Below, one piece after another: positions 51,945-61,437 of a stretch of DNA of 64,000 nucleotides. Position numbers and translations under genes: made by a program. Each line of letters opens with the position of its first letter. Positions within the stretch are counted from its first letter, which is position 1. Where the stretch lies: assembly GCF_900105145.1 (NCBI RefSeq), contig NZ_LT629752.1:1274001-1338000 (forward strand), in the 5' to 3' direction. The notes under the pieces were generated by a model. It had not been told where the DNA came from and made no database searches. It was given only the letters and a program-made list of their open reading frames with translations. This stretch comes from Polaribacter sp. KT25b. Lineage in GTDB: Bacteria; Bacteroidota; Bacteroidia; Flavobacteriales; Flavobacteriaceae.

Positions 51945-54392
51945 ATGAAGTATATTATAATAGGAGGAGTTGCAGGTGGTGCAACTACAGCAGCTCGTTT
52001 GAGAAGAATTGATGAAAATGCAGAAATTATCATGTTAGAAAAAGGGCCACATATTTCTTATGCAAATTGTGGTTTACCATATTATATTGGTGGTGTTATT
52101 AAAGATAGAAATAAACTTTTAGTACAAACTCCCGAGAGTTTTAATGCTCGTTTTAATATAGATATTCGTATTTATTCTGAGGTTATTTCGATTAATTCTG
52201 ATGAAAAAAGTGTTTCAGTTAAAAAAATAGAAACAGATGAAACGTATACAGAAACGTATGATAAATTAATTTTATCGCCAGGAGCTTCTCCAATTAAACC
52301 ACCAATTCCAGGTATTAATTCTCCTAATATTTTTACGCTACGTAATGTGCAAGATACAGATAAAATAAAAGCATTTGTAGATGATGAGCATCCAAGAACA
52401 GCAGTTGTTGTTGGTGCAGGATTTATTGGTTTAGAAATGGCAGAAAACTTACATCTTATTGGTGTTAAAGTAACTGTTGTTGAAGCTGCAAGCCAGGTTA
52501 TGAATATGATGGATAGTGAAATTGCAGCTCCATTACATCAGCATTTTAAAGAAAAAAATGTTGGTTTGTTTTTAGAAGATGCTGTAAAAGAATTTGTTCC
52601 TAATGGAGACCTTATAGATGTACACCTTTCTAGTGAAAGAGTTATCTCAGCTGATTTTGTGATACTTTCAATAGGAGTAAAACCAGATACTTTTTTAGCC
52701 AAAACTGCCGGAATTAAAATTGGTGATGCAGGAGGAATTTGGGTTGATGAATATTTACAAACATCAAAAAAGGATATTTATGCTGTTGGTGATGCTATAG
52801 AATTTCCTCATCCAATTACAGGAAAACCAAGTTTAGCATTTTTAGCAGGCCCTGCAAATAAACAAGGTCGTATTTTGGCCGATAATATGGTGTATGGTCA
52901 TAAACGAAAATATACAGGTTCAATAGGTACTGCAATTGCAAAAGTGTTTGATTTAACTGCTGGTATTACAGGTTTAACACACAGAGGATTAAAAGCTTTA
53001 GGAATAAAGCATGAAAGTACAATTGTAAACGCTGGTTCGCATGCAGGTTATTATCCAGGAGCTATGCAAATGATTATGAAAATTAGTTTTGATCCTGTTA
53101 ATGGGAAGCTATTAGGAGGTCAAATTGTAGGGTATAAAGGTATTGATAAACGATTAGATTTGTTAGCTACCACAATTAAAAATGGAGGAACAATTTACGA
53201 TTTACAAGAAATTGAACATGCATATGCGCCACCATTTAGTTCTGCAAAAGATCCTGTAAATCAGGCAGGTTTTAATGCAGAAAATATTATAAGAGGTTTG
53301 TTTAAACCATTATCTCCTTTTCAATTTAAAAAACGAAGTATAAAAGATTCTTTTGTTCTTGATGTTAGAACAGCAGAGGAATATGCTTTAAATTCTATTG
53401 ATGGAGCGTTGCATCTTAATGTTGATGATATTCGTAATCATTTAAATAAAATTCCTAAAGATAAAAAAGTAATGATTTACTGTGCTGCAGGTTTACGTGG
53501 TTATGTAGCTGCTCGTATTCTTCGTCAACATGGTTACGACGATGTTTACAATCTTTCTGGTGGTTTAAAAGTGTACAAACAAGCAATGGCAGAACAATCT
53601 AATCCAATTTTTTTTAAAAATGAGGTAAAAATTAAAAATGTCGAAGAAACAATTATTCCAATTACTGTAAAAAAGATTGAGGTAGATGCTTGTGGATTGC
53701 AATGTCCTGGTCCAATTTTAAAATTAAAAGAAAATATAGATAATCTATCTGATGGAGATCAAATGGAAGTAATTGCTACAGATCCTGGTTTTTTTGGAGA
53801 TGTTGAATCTTGGTGTAAGGTTACTGGTAATAAATTGGTTACTAGAGAAAATAATGCTGGTGAAATTAAAGCTGTAATTGAGAAGCAAAAAAAAGAAGTG
53901 TTTCAAGGATTACAAGCTCCTCTAGATCATAAAACTATTGTTGTTTTTAGTGATGATTTAGATAAAGCACTTGCTTCTTTTGTAATTGCTAATGGAGCAG
54001 CAAGTATGGGAAAAAGAGTAACAATGTTTTTTACTTTTTGGGGTTTAAATGTAATTAAAAATGCAAATAAACCTAAAGTAAAAAAAGATACAATGGGTAA
54101 TATGTTTAGTAAAATGATGCCGGGTCATGCAGGTGAATTGAGTCTTTCTAATATGAATATGGGTGGAATGGGACGTTTAATGATGAAATGGCGAATGAAA
54201 GATAAGCATGTAGATGCTTTAGAAACGATGATTCAAGTTGCTCAAGAAAGTGGTATTAATATGATTGCTTGCCAAATGAGTATGGATATTATGGGAGTTG
54301 ATAAAGAAGAGTTGTTAGAAGGTGTTCATATTGGCGGAGTTGCTAATTATCTTGAAGAAGCAGAACAATCAAATTTGAATTTATTTATTTAA
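51945..54392 (+). CDS. CoA-disulfide reductase / rhodanese / TusA / DsrE-like fusion
   Basis: 815 residues with four parts. (1) FAD/NAD-dependent pyridine nucleotide-disulfide oxidoreductase of the CoA-disulfide reductase type (about 1-440; catalytic Cys C42 in SYANCGLPYYIGG). (2) Rhodanese (about 450-545; YCAAGLRGYVAA). (3) TusA-like sulfur carrier (about 575-645; CGLQCPGPILKLKEN, with the CPGP cysteine). (4) DsrE/DsrF-like C-terminal domain (about 650-815; VFSDDLDKALASFVIANGAASMGKRVTMFFTFWG). All three sulfur carriers plus a reductase in one chain suggests sulfur/persulfide transfer and detoxification. Cytoplasmic. Own terminator. Confidence 0.94.
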   Translation: MKYIIIGGVAGGATTAARLRRIDENAEIIMLEKGPHISYANCGLPYYIGGVIKDRNKLLVQTPESFNARFNIDIRIYSEVISINSDEKSVSVKKIETDETYTETYDKLILSPGASPIKPPIPGINSPNIFTLRNVQDTDKIKAFVDDEHPRTAVVVGAGFIGLEMAENLHLIGVKVTVVEAASQVMNMMDSEIAAPLHQHFKEKNVGLFLEDAVKEFVPNGDLIDVHLSSERVISADFVILSIGVKPDTFLAKTAGIKIGDAGGIWVDEYLQTSKKDIYAVGDAIEFPHPITGKPSLAFLAGPANKQGRILADNMVYGHKRKYTGSIGTAIAKVFDLTAGITGLTHRGLKALGIKHESTIVNAGSHAGYYPGAMQMIMKISFDPVNGKLLGGQIVGYKGIDKRLDLLATTIKNGGTIYDLQEIEHAYAPPFSSAKDPVNQAGFNAENIIRGLFKPLSPFQFKKRSIKDSFVLDVRTAEEYALNSIDGALHLNVDDIRNHLNKIPKDKKVMIYCAAGLRGYVAARILRQHGYDDVYNLSGGLKVYKQAMAEQSNPIFFKNEVKIKNVEETIIPITVKKIEVDACGLQCPGPILKLKENIDNLSDGDQMEVIATDPGFFGDVESWCKVTGNKLVTRENNAGEIKAVIEKQKKEVFQGLQAPLDHKTIVVFSDDLDKALASFVIANGAASMGKRVTMFFTFWGLNVIKNANKPKVKKDTMGNMFSKMMPGHAGELSLSNMNMGGMGRLMMKWRMKDKHVDALETMIQVAQESGINMIACQMSMDIMGVDKEELLEGVHIGGVANYLEEAEQSNLNLFI

Positions 54393-54429
54393 AAATTTTT
54401 AATTTATATAGTAATAATTTCAGTTTTAA

Positions 54430-54473
54430 AAAAGGGTTTAGTAATGTGTTTACCAACATTACTAAACCCTTTT
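54430..54473 (+). terminator. Strong intrinsic terminator of the fusion gene
   Basis: A perfect 18-bp stem (54430-54447 and 54456-54473; core GGGTTTAGTAATGT) with an 8-nt loop, ending in a T run. It lies 38 bp past the stop. Confidence 0.93.
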
Positions 54474-54981
54474 AGTATTTAGTCAATATTAATTTTAAGT
54501 TGTCTATATTTCTATTAATCTAAAAATTTATTGATGTTTTGAACCTTTGTTAGATCAGTAGCATAACTTTATATTATTATAATTCTAAAGATAGAGCAAA
54601 TATTAAGTACTATTTGTTAAGAAATTTTTAGTAAGAAATATCAGTGTAGAAGATTTTTTTGGAAAGACATAAAAAAACCTGCCAATATTGTTTTATTAAA
54701 ATATAGTAGTATTATTTTTATCTTCCCCCAAAGCTAAATAATTAATTCTTACTATTATTTAAAAAACATTTAATATTAACAGGTATGCATAGTTTTAAAA
54801 GTAATTGCAATTCATAGCTGCAACTTTTATAAAATCGAATTTAGATTAAAAATCAATATGAAATTATATTATTATTTACTTATTGTTGCATTTTTAAGTA
54901 AATCAGTAAGAGTTTTAAAGAATCAGTAAATTATATTTTAAAGAAATAAGCTATTTTATTATATTTGAATTAAAAAAGAGC
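54474..54981. other. AT-rich region upstream of the AraC gene
   Basis: About 500 bp with no real gene. A 23-codon ORF with a signal-like start (54858-54929, MKLYYYLLIVAFLS) is too short to trust. The right end holds the AraC promoter box. Confidence 0.5.
54960..54967 (+). promoter_or_regulatory. Bacteroidota -7 promoter box for the AraC gene
   Basis: TATATTTG fits TAnnTTTG, 14 nt before the TTG start at 54982. Confidence 0.5.
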
Positions 54982-56163
54982 TTGTTAGAATCATTTTTAT
55001 TCTTGTTTACTGGTATAATCGGTTTTATTACACTTGCCTTAATGTTAAGGCATTATAAATCCAATCCCTTTTGTAATTTTTTTTTAGTTTTAATTTTTAG
55101 TATTGTTTCCATACGATATTTAATACATGGTAGTTATTATTTAGGTTTACAAACATTTTTACAGCCAGATAGTGGTTTATATTCATTATTATATTTAACT
55201 ATTGTTCCTGCTTCTTATTTATATTATAATCATCTAACTCTACAAGAAAAAGGATATAAACTAAAAGATTTAAAACATATTATTTTTATTGTTTTTCTGT
55301 ATTTTATTAATTCTATAGAAGCTTTAGATAATAGTTTTATATTTTATTTTGGACCTATTACTAATTTCTTTTTTATTGCAATATTTATACTGTTTTATTT
55401 ATTATTGATTTTTAACTTATTAAGTAAGAAAATTTGGTTTAGAAAAAACCATGATTTAAACAAAGAGCATTTTAAATTAATTAAAAATTGGACTATAATT
55501 TTTTTTGTGATTAATGTACTTAATAGTTTAATGGTATTAATTTCTTTATATACAGAATTTCATAAAGGACTTGCCGTTTCTGGAAAATCAATGGCTATTT
55601 TTTCATTAATCTTTTGGTTATTTATTTTTTTTAAAATTTTAATTTCTCCAGAAATATTATATGGATTACCAATATTGAATAAAACTTTATTAAAGTTTTC
55701 AGACTTATTATCAGAAAAGAAAGAAATTATTTCGATAACTGGTAATAATTGGGTTTTAGAAACAAGCACTATAAAAAGTACTCAAGACCAGAAATTGCAA
55801 GAAAATATTAGTACAGATATAGAAAGTTATATTATAGAAGTTGATAAATTAAGTACAGAAAAATTAGTTTTTCGAAATCAAAAAACTTCTCAAAGTGATA
55901 TTGCCGAAAAATTAGGCGTTCCAACAAGTCATATTGTGTATTTATTTAAATATCATTCTAAAATTTCTTTTTCAGAATACAGAATGAATAGTAGAATACA
56001 AGATGCTATTTCTCTTATTGAAAAAGGGTTTTTAAATACTGAGACTTTTGAATCTTTAGCTTATAAAACTGGTTTTTCATCGTATAATCCGTTTTTTATT
56101 GCTTTTAAAAAAATAACAACATTTTCTCCTCAAGATTATTTAAAGCATAAAAACACAACGTAA
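54982..56163 (+). CDS. Membrane-bound AraC family transcription regulator
   Basis: 393 residues, TTG start. Six or seven membrane helices fill about 1-225. A linker (about 226-290) leads to an AraC/XylS DNA-binding domain with two helix-turn-helix motifs (about 300-390; QSDIAEKLGVPTSHIVYLFK and FESLAYKTGFSSYNPFFIAFKK). A membrane sensor part joined to an AraC output is a known Bacteroidota design. Targets unknown; it may act on neighbours or on itself. Confidence 0.9.
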   Translation: MLESFLFLFTGIIGFITLALMLRHYKSNPFCNFFLVLIFSIVSIRYLIHGSYYLGLQTFLQPDSGLYSLLYLTIVPASYLYYNHLTLQEKGYKLKDLKHIIFIVFLYFINSIEALDNSFIFYFGPITNFFFIAIFILFYLLLIFNLLSKKIWFRKNHDLNKEHFKLIKNWTIIFFVINVLNSLMVLISLYTEFHKGLAVSGKSMAIFSLIFWLFIFFKILISPEILYGLPILNKTLLKFSDLLSEKKEIISITGNNWVLETSTIKSTQDQKLQENISTDIESYIIEVDKLSTEKLVFRNQKTSQSDIAEKLGVPTSHIVYLFKYHSKISFSEYRMNSRIQDAISLIEKGFLNTETFESLAYKTGFSSYNPFFIAFKKITTFSPQDYLKHKNTT

Positions 56164-56175
56164 TTATATATCTTT

Positions 56176-56649
56176 TTATTCATGATGATAAGGTTCATTC
56201 TTTAAAATTGTAAAACCTCTGTAGAGTTGTTCTACAATAAAAAGGCGAATCATTTGATGAGAAAAAGTCATTTTAGATAATGATATTTTTCCGGTAGATT
56301 TATTGTAAACAGCATCAGAAAAACCATAAGGACCCCCAATTACTAAAACCAATTGTTTAAGTCCAGAATTCATTTTTTTCTGTAAATATTTAGAAAACTC
56401 AATAGAAGTATAGTGTTTTCCTTTATCATCTAACAAAATTAATTCGTCGGTATTTTGTAGTTTAGATAAAATAAGTTCGCCTTCTTTTTCTTTTTGCTGA
56501 ACTTCGCTTAAATTCTTAACATTTTTAATATCGGGTATTATTTCTAACTCAAACTTAATATAATGTTTTAAACGATTTTGATATTCTTCAATTAATTTTA
56601 TTAATTGTTTGTTATCCGTTTTTCCTATTGCTAATAGTTTAATTTTCAT
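56176..56649 (-). CDS. rlmH: 23S rRNA pseudouridine-1915 N3-methyltransferase
   Basis: 157 residues. SPOUT fold with LVIGGPYGFSDAVY and the C-terminal MTFSHQMIRLFIVEQLYRGFTILKNEPYHHE, which is the RlmH signature. Methylates pseudouridine 1915 of 23S rRNA, in the ribosome. Its stop is 12 bp from the convergent AraC stop. Confidence 0.97.
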   Translation of the reverse strand: MKIKLLAIGKTDNKQLIKLIEEYQNRLKHYIKFELEIIPDIKNVKNLSEVQQKEKEGELILSKLQNTDELILLDDKGKHYTSIEFSKYLQKKMNSGLKQLVLVIGGPYGFSDAVYNKSTGKISLSKMTFSHQMIRLFIVEQLYRGFTILKNEPYHHE

Positions 56650-56680
56650 TTTTCAAAATTACAAATTATGAATTAAAAAA

Positions 56681-56735
56681 CATCTCGATACAAAATTCTT
56701 AAATAAAGAATTTCACTCGATAAAACATTTCGTGA
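56681..56735. repeat. CTCGATA-type palindromic repeat
   Basis: Contains CATCTCGATAC and a second ACTCGATA, with an inner hairpin AAATTCTT-AAATA-AAGAATTT (56693-56713). Related by its CATCTCGATAC start to the longer element at 61250. Upstream of nadC. Confidence 0.55.
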
Positions 56736-56929
56736 GTAATAAAATGTTAGAGTAAAACTAAAATGTCACTTCATGTCATTCTTTTTTTTTTTTAGTAGAA
56801 TTGTATAGAGAAGTTTTGGTGAAATTAGTGTCTGTTTTTATGACAAATTTATCAGTTTTAAAACATAAAAGCATCAGAAGTTATAGAAAGTTGAAAATCA
56901 TTCTTATTTTTACATCAGAATTAAAAAAT

Positions 56930-57787
56930 ATGATATCAGAAGAACAATTTAACAACGAATTAGACCTTATTATAAAAAACGCAATTAGAGAAGATATTGG
57001 TGATGGCGATCACACTTCACTTTCTTGTATTCCTTCGGATGCAAAAGGAAAAGCAAAATTATTGGTAAAAGATGATGGAATTATAGCTGGAGTAGAATTT
57101 GCAAAACAAGTTTTTTCTTACGTAGATAAAGATTTACAAGTAGAAACATTTATAAATGATGGCCAAAAAGTTAAATATGGAGATATTGTTTTTCATGTTT
57201 CAGGTAAATCGCAATCTATTTTAATGGCAGAACGATTGGTTTTAAATGCAATGCAAAGAATGAGTGCAATTGCTACGAAAACTGCTTTTTTTGCTGATTT
57301 GTTAAAAGGAACAAAAACAAAAGTTTTAGATACCAGAAAAACTACACCAGGAATTAGAGCTTTAGAAAAATGGGCTGTAAAAATTGGTGGCGGAGAAAAT
57401 CACCGTTTTGCGTTGTATGATATGGTAATGATTAAAGATAATCATATAGATTTTGCTGGCGGAATTACTGCTGCAATTACAAAAACTAAGAAATATTTAG
57501 CTGATAATAATATCGATATTAAAATTATTGTAGAAGCTAGAAGTTTAGAAGAAATTAAAGAAATTTTATCTAATAAAGGTGTTTACAGAATTTTAATTGA
57601 CAACTTTAATTATGAAGATACCAAAAAAGCGGTTGCATTAATTGGCGATACTTGTTTAACAGAATCTTCTGGCGGAATTAACGAAGATACAATTAGAAAA
57701 TATGCAGAATGTGATGTAGATTTTATTTCATCTGGCGCGTTAACACATTCTGTTTATAATATGGATTTAAGTTTAAAAGCGCTGTAA
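56930..57787 (+). CDS. nadC: Nicotinate-nucleotide diphosphorylase (quinolinate phosphoribosyltransferase)
   Basis: 285 residues from the ATG at 56930. The frame is open to a further start at 56801, but the extra 43 residues look unlike NadC and probably represent leader. Motifs: EDIGDGDHTS at the start, RKTTPGIRALEKWAVKIGGGENHRFALYDMVMIKDNH and ITESSGGI-like LTESSGGINEDTI. It makes nicotinate mononucleotide from quinolinate in NAD synthesis. Start and function well supported. Confidence 0.96.
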   Translation: MISEEQFNNELDLIIKNAIREDIGDGDHTSLSCIPSDAKGKAKLLVKDDGIIAGVEFAKQVFSYVDKDLQVETFINDGQKVKYGDIVFHVSGKSQSILMAERLVLNAMQRMSAIATKTAFFADLLKGTKTKVLDTRKTTPGIRALEKWAVKIGGGENHRFALYDMVMIKDNHIDFAGGITAAITKTKKYLADNNIDIKIIVEARSLEEIKEILSNKGVYRILIDNFNYEDTKKAVALIGDTCLTESSGGINEDTIRKYAECDVDFISSGALTHSVYNMDLSLKAL

Positions 57788-57856
57788 TTTATAAGGTTTG
57801 AAATTTTATAGTTTGAAAGTAAACGAACTTTCTAATTTTATAAACTAATCTAAAAG

Positions 57857-58426
57857 ATGGATGATTATTTTGATAATGAAGAATTTATAAAAATTGATTT
57901 CACAAAAACGAAAATCAATAAAGGAGAATATGATAATTGTACTTTTATAAATTGCAATTTTGAAGGAATTCACGCATCAAACATTCAGTTTGTAGAATGT
58001 GAGTTTTTAGATTGTAATTTTAGCAATACGATTATAAATAATACAGCTTTTAAAGATGTAAATTTTATTAATTGTAAATTATTGGGCGTAAAATTTAATG
58101 AATGTGATCCTTTTTTATTACAGTTTTCGTTTAAAGATTGTCAATTAAATTTTTCGTCATTTTATCAATTAAAAATTCCGAACACAAAATTTAGTAAATG
58201 TAATTTACAAGAAGTAGATTTTACAGAAACTATTTTAACAAGTTCTACTCTTGATGATTGCGATGTAAGAGAAGCTATTTTTGAGAATACGAATTTAGAA
58301 AAATCAGATTTTAGAACCGCATTTAATTTTAATATCAATCCAGAGAAAAATAAATTAAAAGGTGCTAAGTTTAGTAAAGAAAATATTGCAGGTCTTTTAT
58401 CAGCATATAGAATTGTTATTGAATAA
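57857..58426 (+). CDS. Pentapeptide repeat protein, Qnr/MfpA-like
   Basis: 189 residues built of pentapeptide-like repeats of the A(D/N)LXX type (CTFINCNFEG, CEFLDCNFSN, CDVREAIFENTNLEKSDF). These fold as a right-handed quadrilateral beta-helix that can mimic DNA. Members such as Qnr protect gyrase from quinolones and toxins, but many others have no known role, so resistance should not be assumed. A repeated cysteine in the first half is notable. Confidence 0.85.
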   Translation: MDDYFDNEEFIKIDFTKTKINKGEYDNCTFINCNFEGIHASNIQFVECEFLDCNFSNTIINNTAFKDVNFINCKLLGVKFNECDPFLLQFSFKDCQLNFSSFYQLKIPNTKFSKCNLQEVDFTETILTSSTLDDCDVREAIFENTNLEKSDFRTAFNFNINPEKNKLKGAKFSKENIAGLLSAYRIVIE

Positions 58427-58559
58427 CGAAGTTTTAAATTTAATAAATTAGCAAGAGAAATTAAAAGAATATTATAAAGTTTTATAAGAAGTATAAAATC
58501 AAAAAAAACTAATTTAACTTTTAAACTTTGCAACTACTCTTAAGTTTGCAACTTTAAAA

Positions 58560-59498
58560 ATGACAAAAGAAATAGAAAAAAACTTATCTAAAATACCAGT
58601 TGTAAATTTATTGGTAAAATTTGGGAAGCAAATAAAAGTACCAGGTTTAGAAGGAATGTCTTTGTACGATGTTCTAGAAATGTACAGTATTGGTATTATT
58701 AGAGGCGCTTTAACATCGCGTGCTGGCGGAATTGCTTTTAGCTTTTTTATGGCAATCTTCCCGTTTATGCTATTTATTTTAACGTTAATTCCGTATATAC
58801 CAATTGATGGTTTTCAAGAAGGTTTATTCTCTTTTATTAAAGATGTTTTACCGCCTCAAACTTTCGAAGCTGTAGATTCTGTTTTAATTGATATTACAAA
58901 GAATCAATATGGAGGTTTATTATCTTTTGGATTTTTAGGTTCAATTTTTTTAATGACCAACGGAATTAATGCAATTTTTGGTGGTTTCGAATATTCGTAT
59001 CATGTAAACGATAATCGTAATATTTTTAAAGCTTATTTTATTTCTTTAGCAGTTTCGTTAGTAATCTCATTATTTTTAATTATTACTATAACTTTAGTAA
59101 TTTTATATCAAGTAGCATTAACAAAAATGAATGATAAAGGTTGGTTAAATACAGAAGATTTATATCTATTTAACTTAGGTAAATACTTATTGTTTTTAAT
59201 AATGATTTTTACAACCGTTTCTTTGTTATTTAGATTTGGAACAAAACAAGTAAAGCAAATAAAATTCTTTTCTGCTGGTGCAATTTTAACCACTATTTTA
59301 TCATTATGTACCTTTTATTTATTCGGAATTTACGTTGTTAAATTTGCACAATACAATCAATTATATGGTTCAATTGGTACTTTATTGATCTTAATGTTAT
59401 TTGTTTGGTTAAATGCAATTATCTTGTTATTAGGTTTTGAGTTAAATGCTTCTTTGTTTATGTTAAAGCAAATAAATAAAACCGATTCTACTCAGTAA
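58560..59498 (+). CDS. YihY/BrkB family membrane protein
   Basis: 312 residues with six membrane helices. The family blocks SRAGGIAFSFFMAIFPFMLFILTLIPY and a C-terminal YGSIGTLLILMLFVWLNAIILLLGFELNA are present. Formerly called virulence factor BrkB or RNase BN; the latter assignment is obsolete. The role is unknown, probably inner-membrane. It lies before hisS on the same strand. Confidence 0.92.
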   Translation: MTKEIEKNLSKIPVVNLLVKFGKQIKVPGLEGMSLYDVLEMYSIGIIRGALTSRAGGIAFSFFMAIFPFMLFILTLIPYIPIDGFQEGLFSFIKDVLPPQTFEAVDSVLIDITKNQYGGLLSFGFLGSIFLMTNGINAIFGGFEYSYHVNDNRNIFKAYFISLAVSLVISLFLIITITLVILYQVALTKMNDKGWLNTEDLYLFNLGKYLLFLIMIFTTVSLLFRFGTKQVKQIKFFSAGAILTTILSLCTFYLFGIYVVKFAQYNQLYGSIGTLLILMLFVWLNAIILLLGFELNASLFMLKQINKTDSTQ

Positions 59499-59615
59499 TT
59501 TTACGCCATTTTTACGATATTTGCCGACTCAATTAACAATTACAAATTTTGAATTACGAATTGGTGTTAAATTGATTTATTTCGTAATTAATAATTTTCA
59601 ATTCATAATTAAAAA

Positions 59616-61232
59616 ATGAAACCAAGCATACCAAAAGGAACAAGAGATTTTTCGCCAACAGAAGTAGCAAATCGTACGTATATAATGAATACGATTAAAA
59701 CTAGTTTTGAAACTTTCGGATTTCAACCAATTGAAACTCCTAGTTTTGAAAACTCATCAACTTTAATGGGAAAATATGGTGAAGAAGGAGATCGTTTGAT
59801 TTTTAAAATTTTGAATTCTGGAGATTATTTTTCAAGTATTGATTTTAAAGTTAATTCTCTTTTTCCTTCTATTTTATATCATTATATAGAATCTATAAAA
59901 AGTGGAAGTATTGAATATCTACAAATTAATAATTTAAAAAAACAGTTAAAATCTACAAATAAAGATAATTCATTGCAACTTCCAAATGATGAGCTTTTAA
60001 TTATTTTATTATCATCACTTGACAAAAATTCTGATTTAATATTAAGTTTTGATGATGAAGATTTAGAAAAAAATAAAGATTATATTAAAGATGTTATTCT
60101 AAAAACTTTTTATGAAGAACTCATTCAAAAAGCAAAAAATATCTCCGAAAAAGCACTTCGTTACGACCTTACAGTACCTTTTGCAAGATACGTTGTACAA
60201 CATCAAAACGAAATTACATTTCCTTTTAAAAGGTATCAAGTGCAACCTGTTTGGAGAGCAGATAGACCACAAAAAGGGCGTTTTAGAGAATTTTTTCAAT
60301 GTGATGCAGATGTTGTTGGTAGTAAATCTTTATGGCAAGAAGTAGAATTTGTACAATTATATGATTCCGTTTTTGGTAAATTAGGTTTATCAGAAACAAC
60401 GATTAAAATCAATAATAGAAAAATTTTATCAGGAATTGCAGAAGTTATTGGTGCTCAAGATAAATTAATCGATTTTACAGTTGCTTTAGATAAGTTAGAT
60501 AAAATTGGTAAAGATGGCGTTGTAAAAGAAATGTTATCAAAAGGAATTACAGAAGATGCGATAGAAAAAGTGCAACCTTTATTTAATTTTACGGGTTCTA
60601 ATTTAGAGAAATTAGCTTCTTTAGAATCGATGTTACAAACATCCGAAGAAGGAAAAAATGGAGTTGAAGAGTTACGTTTTGTAATAAATGCCATTGAAGA
60701 ATTAGGTTTAGCCTCTGCAAATTTAGAAGTTGATGTAACTTTAGCAAGAGGTTTAAATTATTATACAGGCGCAATTTTTGAAGTTTCTGCACCAAAAGGT
60801 GTAAAAATGGGTTCTATTGGTGGAGGTGGAAGATATGATGATTTAACAGGAATCTTTGGCTTAAAAGATGTTTCTGGAGTTGGAATATCTTTTGGATTAG
60901 ACAGAATTTATTTAGTTTTAGAAGAGCTAGGTTTGTTTAAATCTGTTGATTTGCCAAAACCAAAAGTTATTTTCTTAAATTTTGATGCTTCTACAGATGT
61001 TCTTAAAATGAAAGCATTAAAAAGTTTACGAGAAAATAATATCAAATCAGAATTTTATCCTGATTTAGGTGAAAGTAATAAGGCTCAAAAACGACAATGG
61101 AAATACGTTACAAATAGAGAAATAGAATTTGTGGTTTCTGAAGTAGAAAATGATGTTTTTACTTTAAAAAATATGATTTCTGGTGAGCAAACAAATTGTA
61201 GTTTATCAGAATTGGTAGAAAAATTGAACTAG
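59616..61232 (+). CDS. hisS: Histidyl-tRNA synthetase with an internal insertion
   Basis: 538 residues; flavobacterial HisRS is usually about 455-460. Class II motifs are intact: motif 1 [13 protein letters not shown] region, motif 2 [30 protein letters not shown], and the HisA/B motifs with [10 protein letters not shown] and [14 protein letters not shown]. Between residues D70 (ILNSGD) and I176 ([10 protein letters not shown]) lie 105 residues, where about 20-25 are typical. The extra block (rich in Ile, Leu, Asn, Lys and Asp; [22 protein letters not shown]) is helical and matches no domain I know. The enzyme should be active since all motifs are kept. The C-terminal anticodon domain is complete. 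Confidence 0.93.
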   Translation: MKPSIPKGTRDFSPTEVANRTYIMNTIKTSFETFGFQPIETPSFENSSTLMGKYGEEGDRLIFKILNSGDYFSSIDFKVNSLFPSILYHYIESIKSGSIEYLQINNLKKQLKSTNKDNSLQLPNDELLIILLSSLDKNSDLILSFDDEDLEKNKDYIKDVILKTFYEELIQKAKNISEKALRYDLTVPFARYVVQHQNEITFPFKRYQVQPVWRADRPQKGRFREFFQCDADVVGSKSLWQEVEFVQLYDSVFGKLGLSETTIKINNRKILSGIAEVIGAQDKLIDFTVALDKLDKIGKDGVVKEMLSKGITEDAIEKVQPLFNFTGSNLEKLASLESMLQTSEEGKNGVEELRFVINAIEELGLASANLEVDVTLARGLNYYTGAIFEVSAPKGVKMGSIGGGGRYDDLTGIFGLKDVSGVGISFGLDRIYLVLEELGLFKSVDLPKPKVIFLNFDASTDVLKMKALKSLRENNIKSEFYPDLGESNKAQKRQWKYVTNREIEFVVSEVENDVFTLKNMISGEQTNCSLSELVEKLN

Positions 61233-61249
61233 TTTTTTAAATTAATAAA

Positions 61250-61373
61250 CATCTCGATACAATTTTGCGAAAAGTAAAATTACTCGATGTGACAGCATGT
61301 AACTATTATAATTAAAAATAAGATAGTGTCAGTTCTAGTGAAATTTCTTTTTCGGAAATTTTGTATCGAGAAC
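61250..61373. repeat. MITE-like element with CTCGATACAA ends
   Basis: About 124 bp bounded by inverted CTCGATACAA (61253-61262) and TTGTATCGAG (61361-61370). A second CTCGATGTGACA-type word lies within. Fits a non-autonomous palindromic element. Between hisS and folE. Confidence 0.65.
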
Positions 61374-61410
61374 ATTTTAATAAAAACTAAGATAATACGT
61401 TGTAAACACG

Positions 61411-61418
61411 TAAATTTG
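61411..61418 (+). promoter_or_regulatory. Bacteroidota -7 promoter box for folE
   Basis: TAAATTTG fits TAnnTTTG, 19 nt before the ATG at 61438. Supports a start at 61438 or 61459 over the TTG at 61429. Confidence 0.5.
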
Positions 61419-61437
61419 CACATTAATATTGATTGAA

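Noticed and set aside
54858..54929. 23-codon ORF with a signal-like start
   Set aside because: Too short and ends at once in a stop; no homologue recognised and no promoter box near it.
56801..56929. N-terminal extension of NadC by 43 residues
   Set aside because: The extension has no NadC homology, and the ATG at 56930 gives the standard N-terminus and length.
57857..58426. Quinolone resistance gene (qnr)
   Set aside because: It is a pentapeptide protein but generic; the specific Qnr loops cannot be identified, so resistance is not claimed.
59826..60140. The hisS insert as a second DUF559 element
   Set aside because: No FKFRRQH, IVDF or EVDG motif and no GC-rich inverted ends are seen; only its position inside a housekeeping gene is shared.
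60112..60345. Overlapping frames within hisS
   Set aside because: They are shadows of the hisS frame, which carries the class II motifs.
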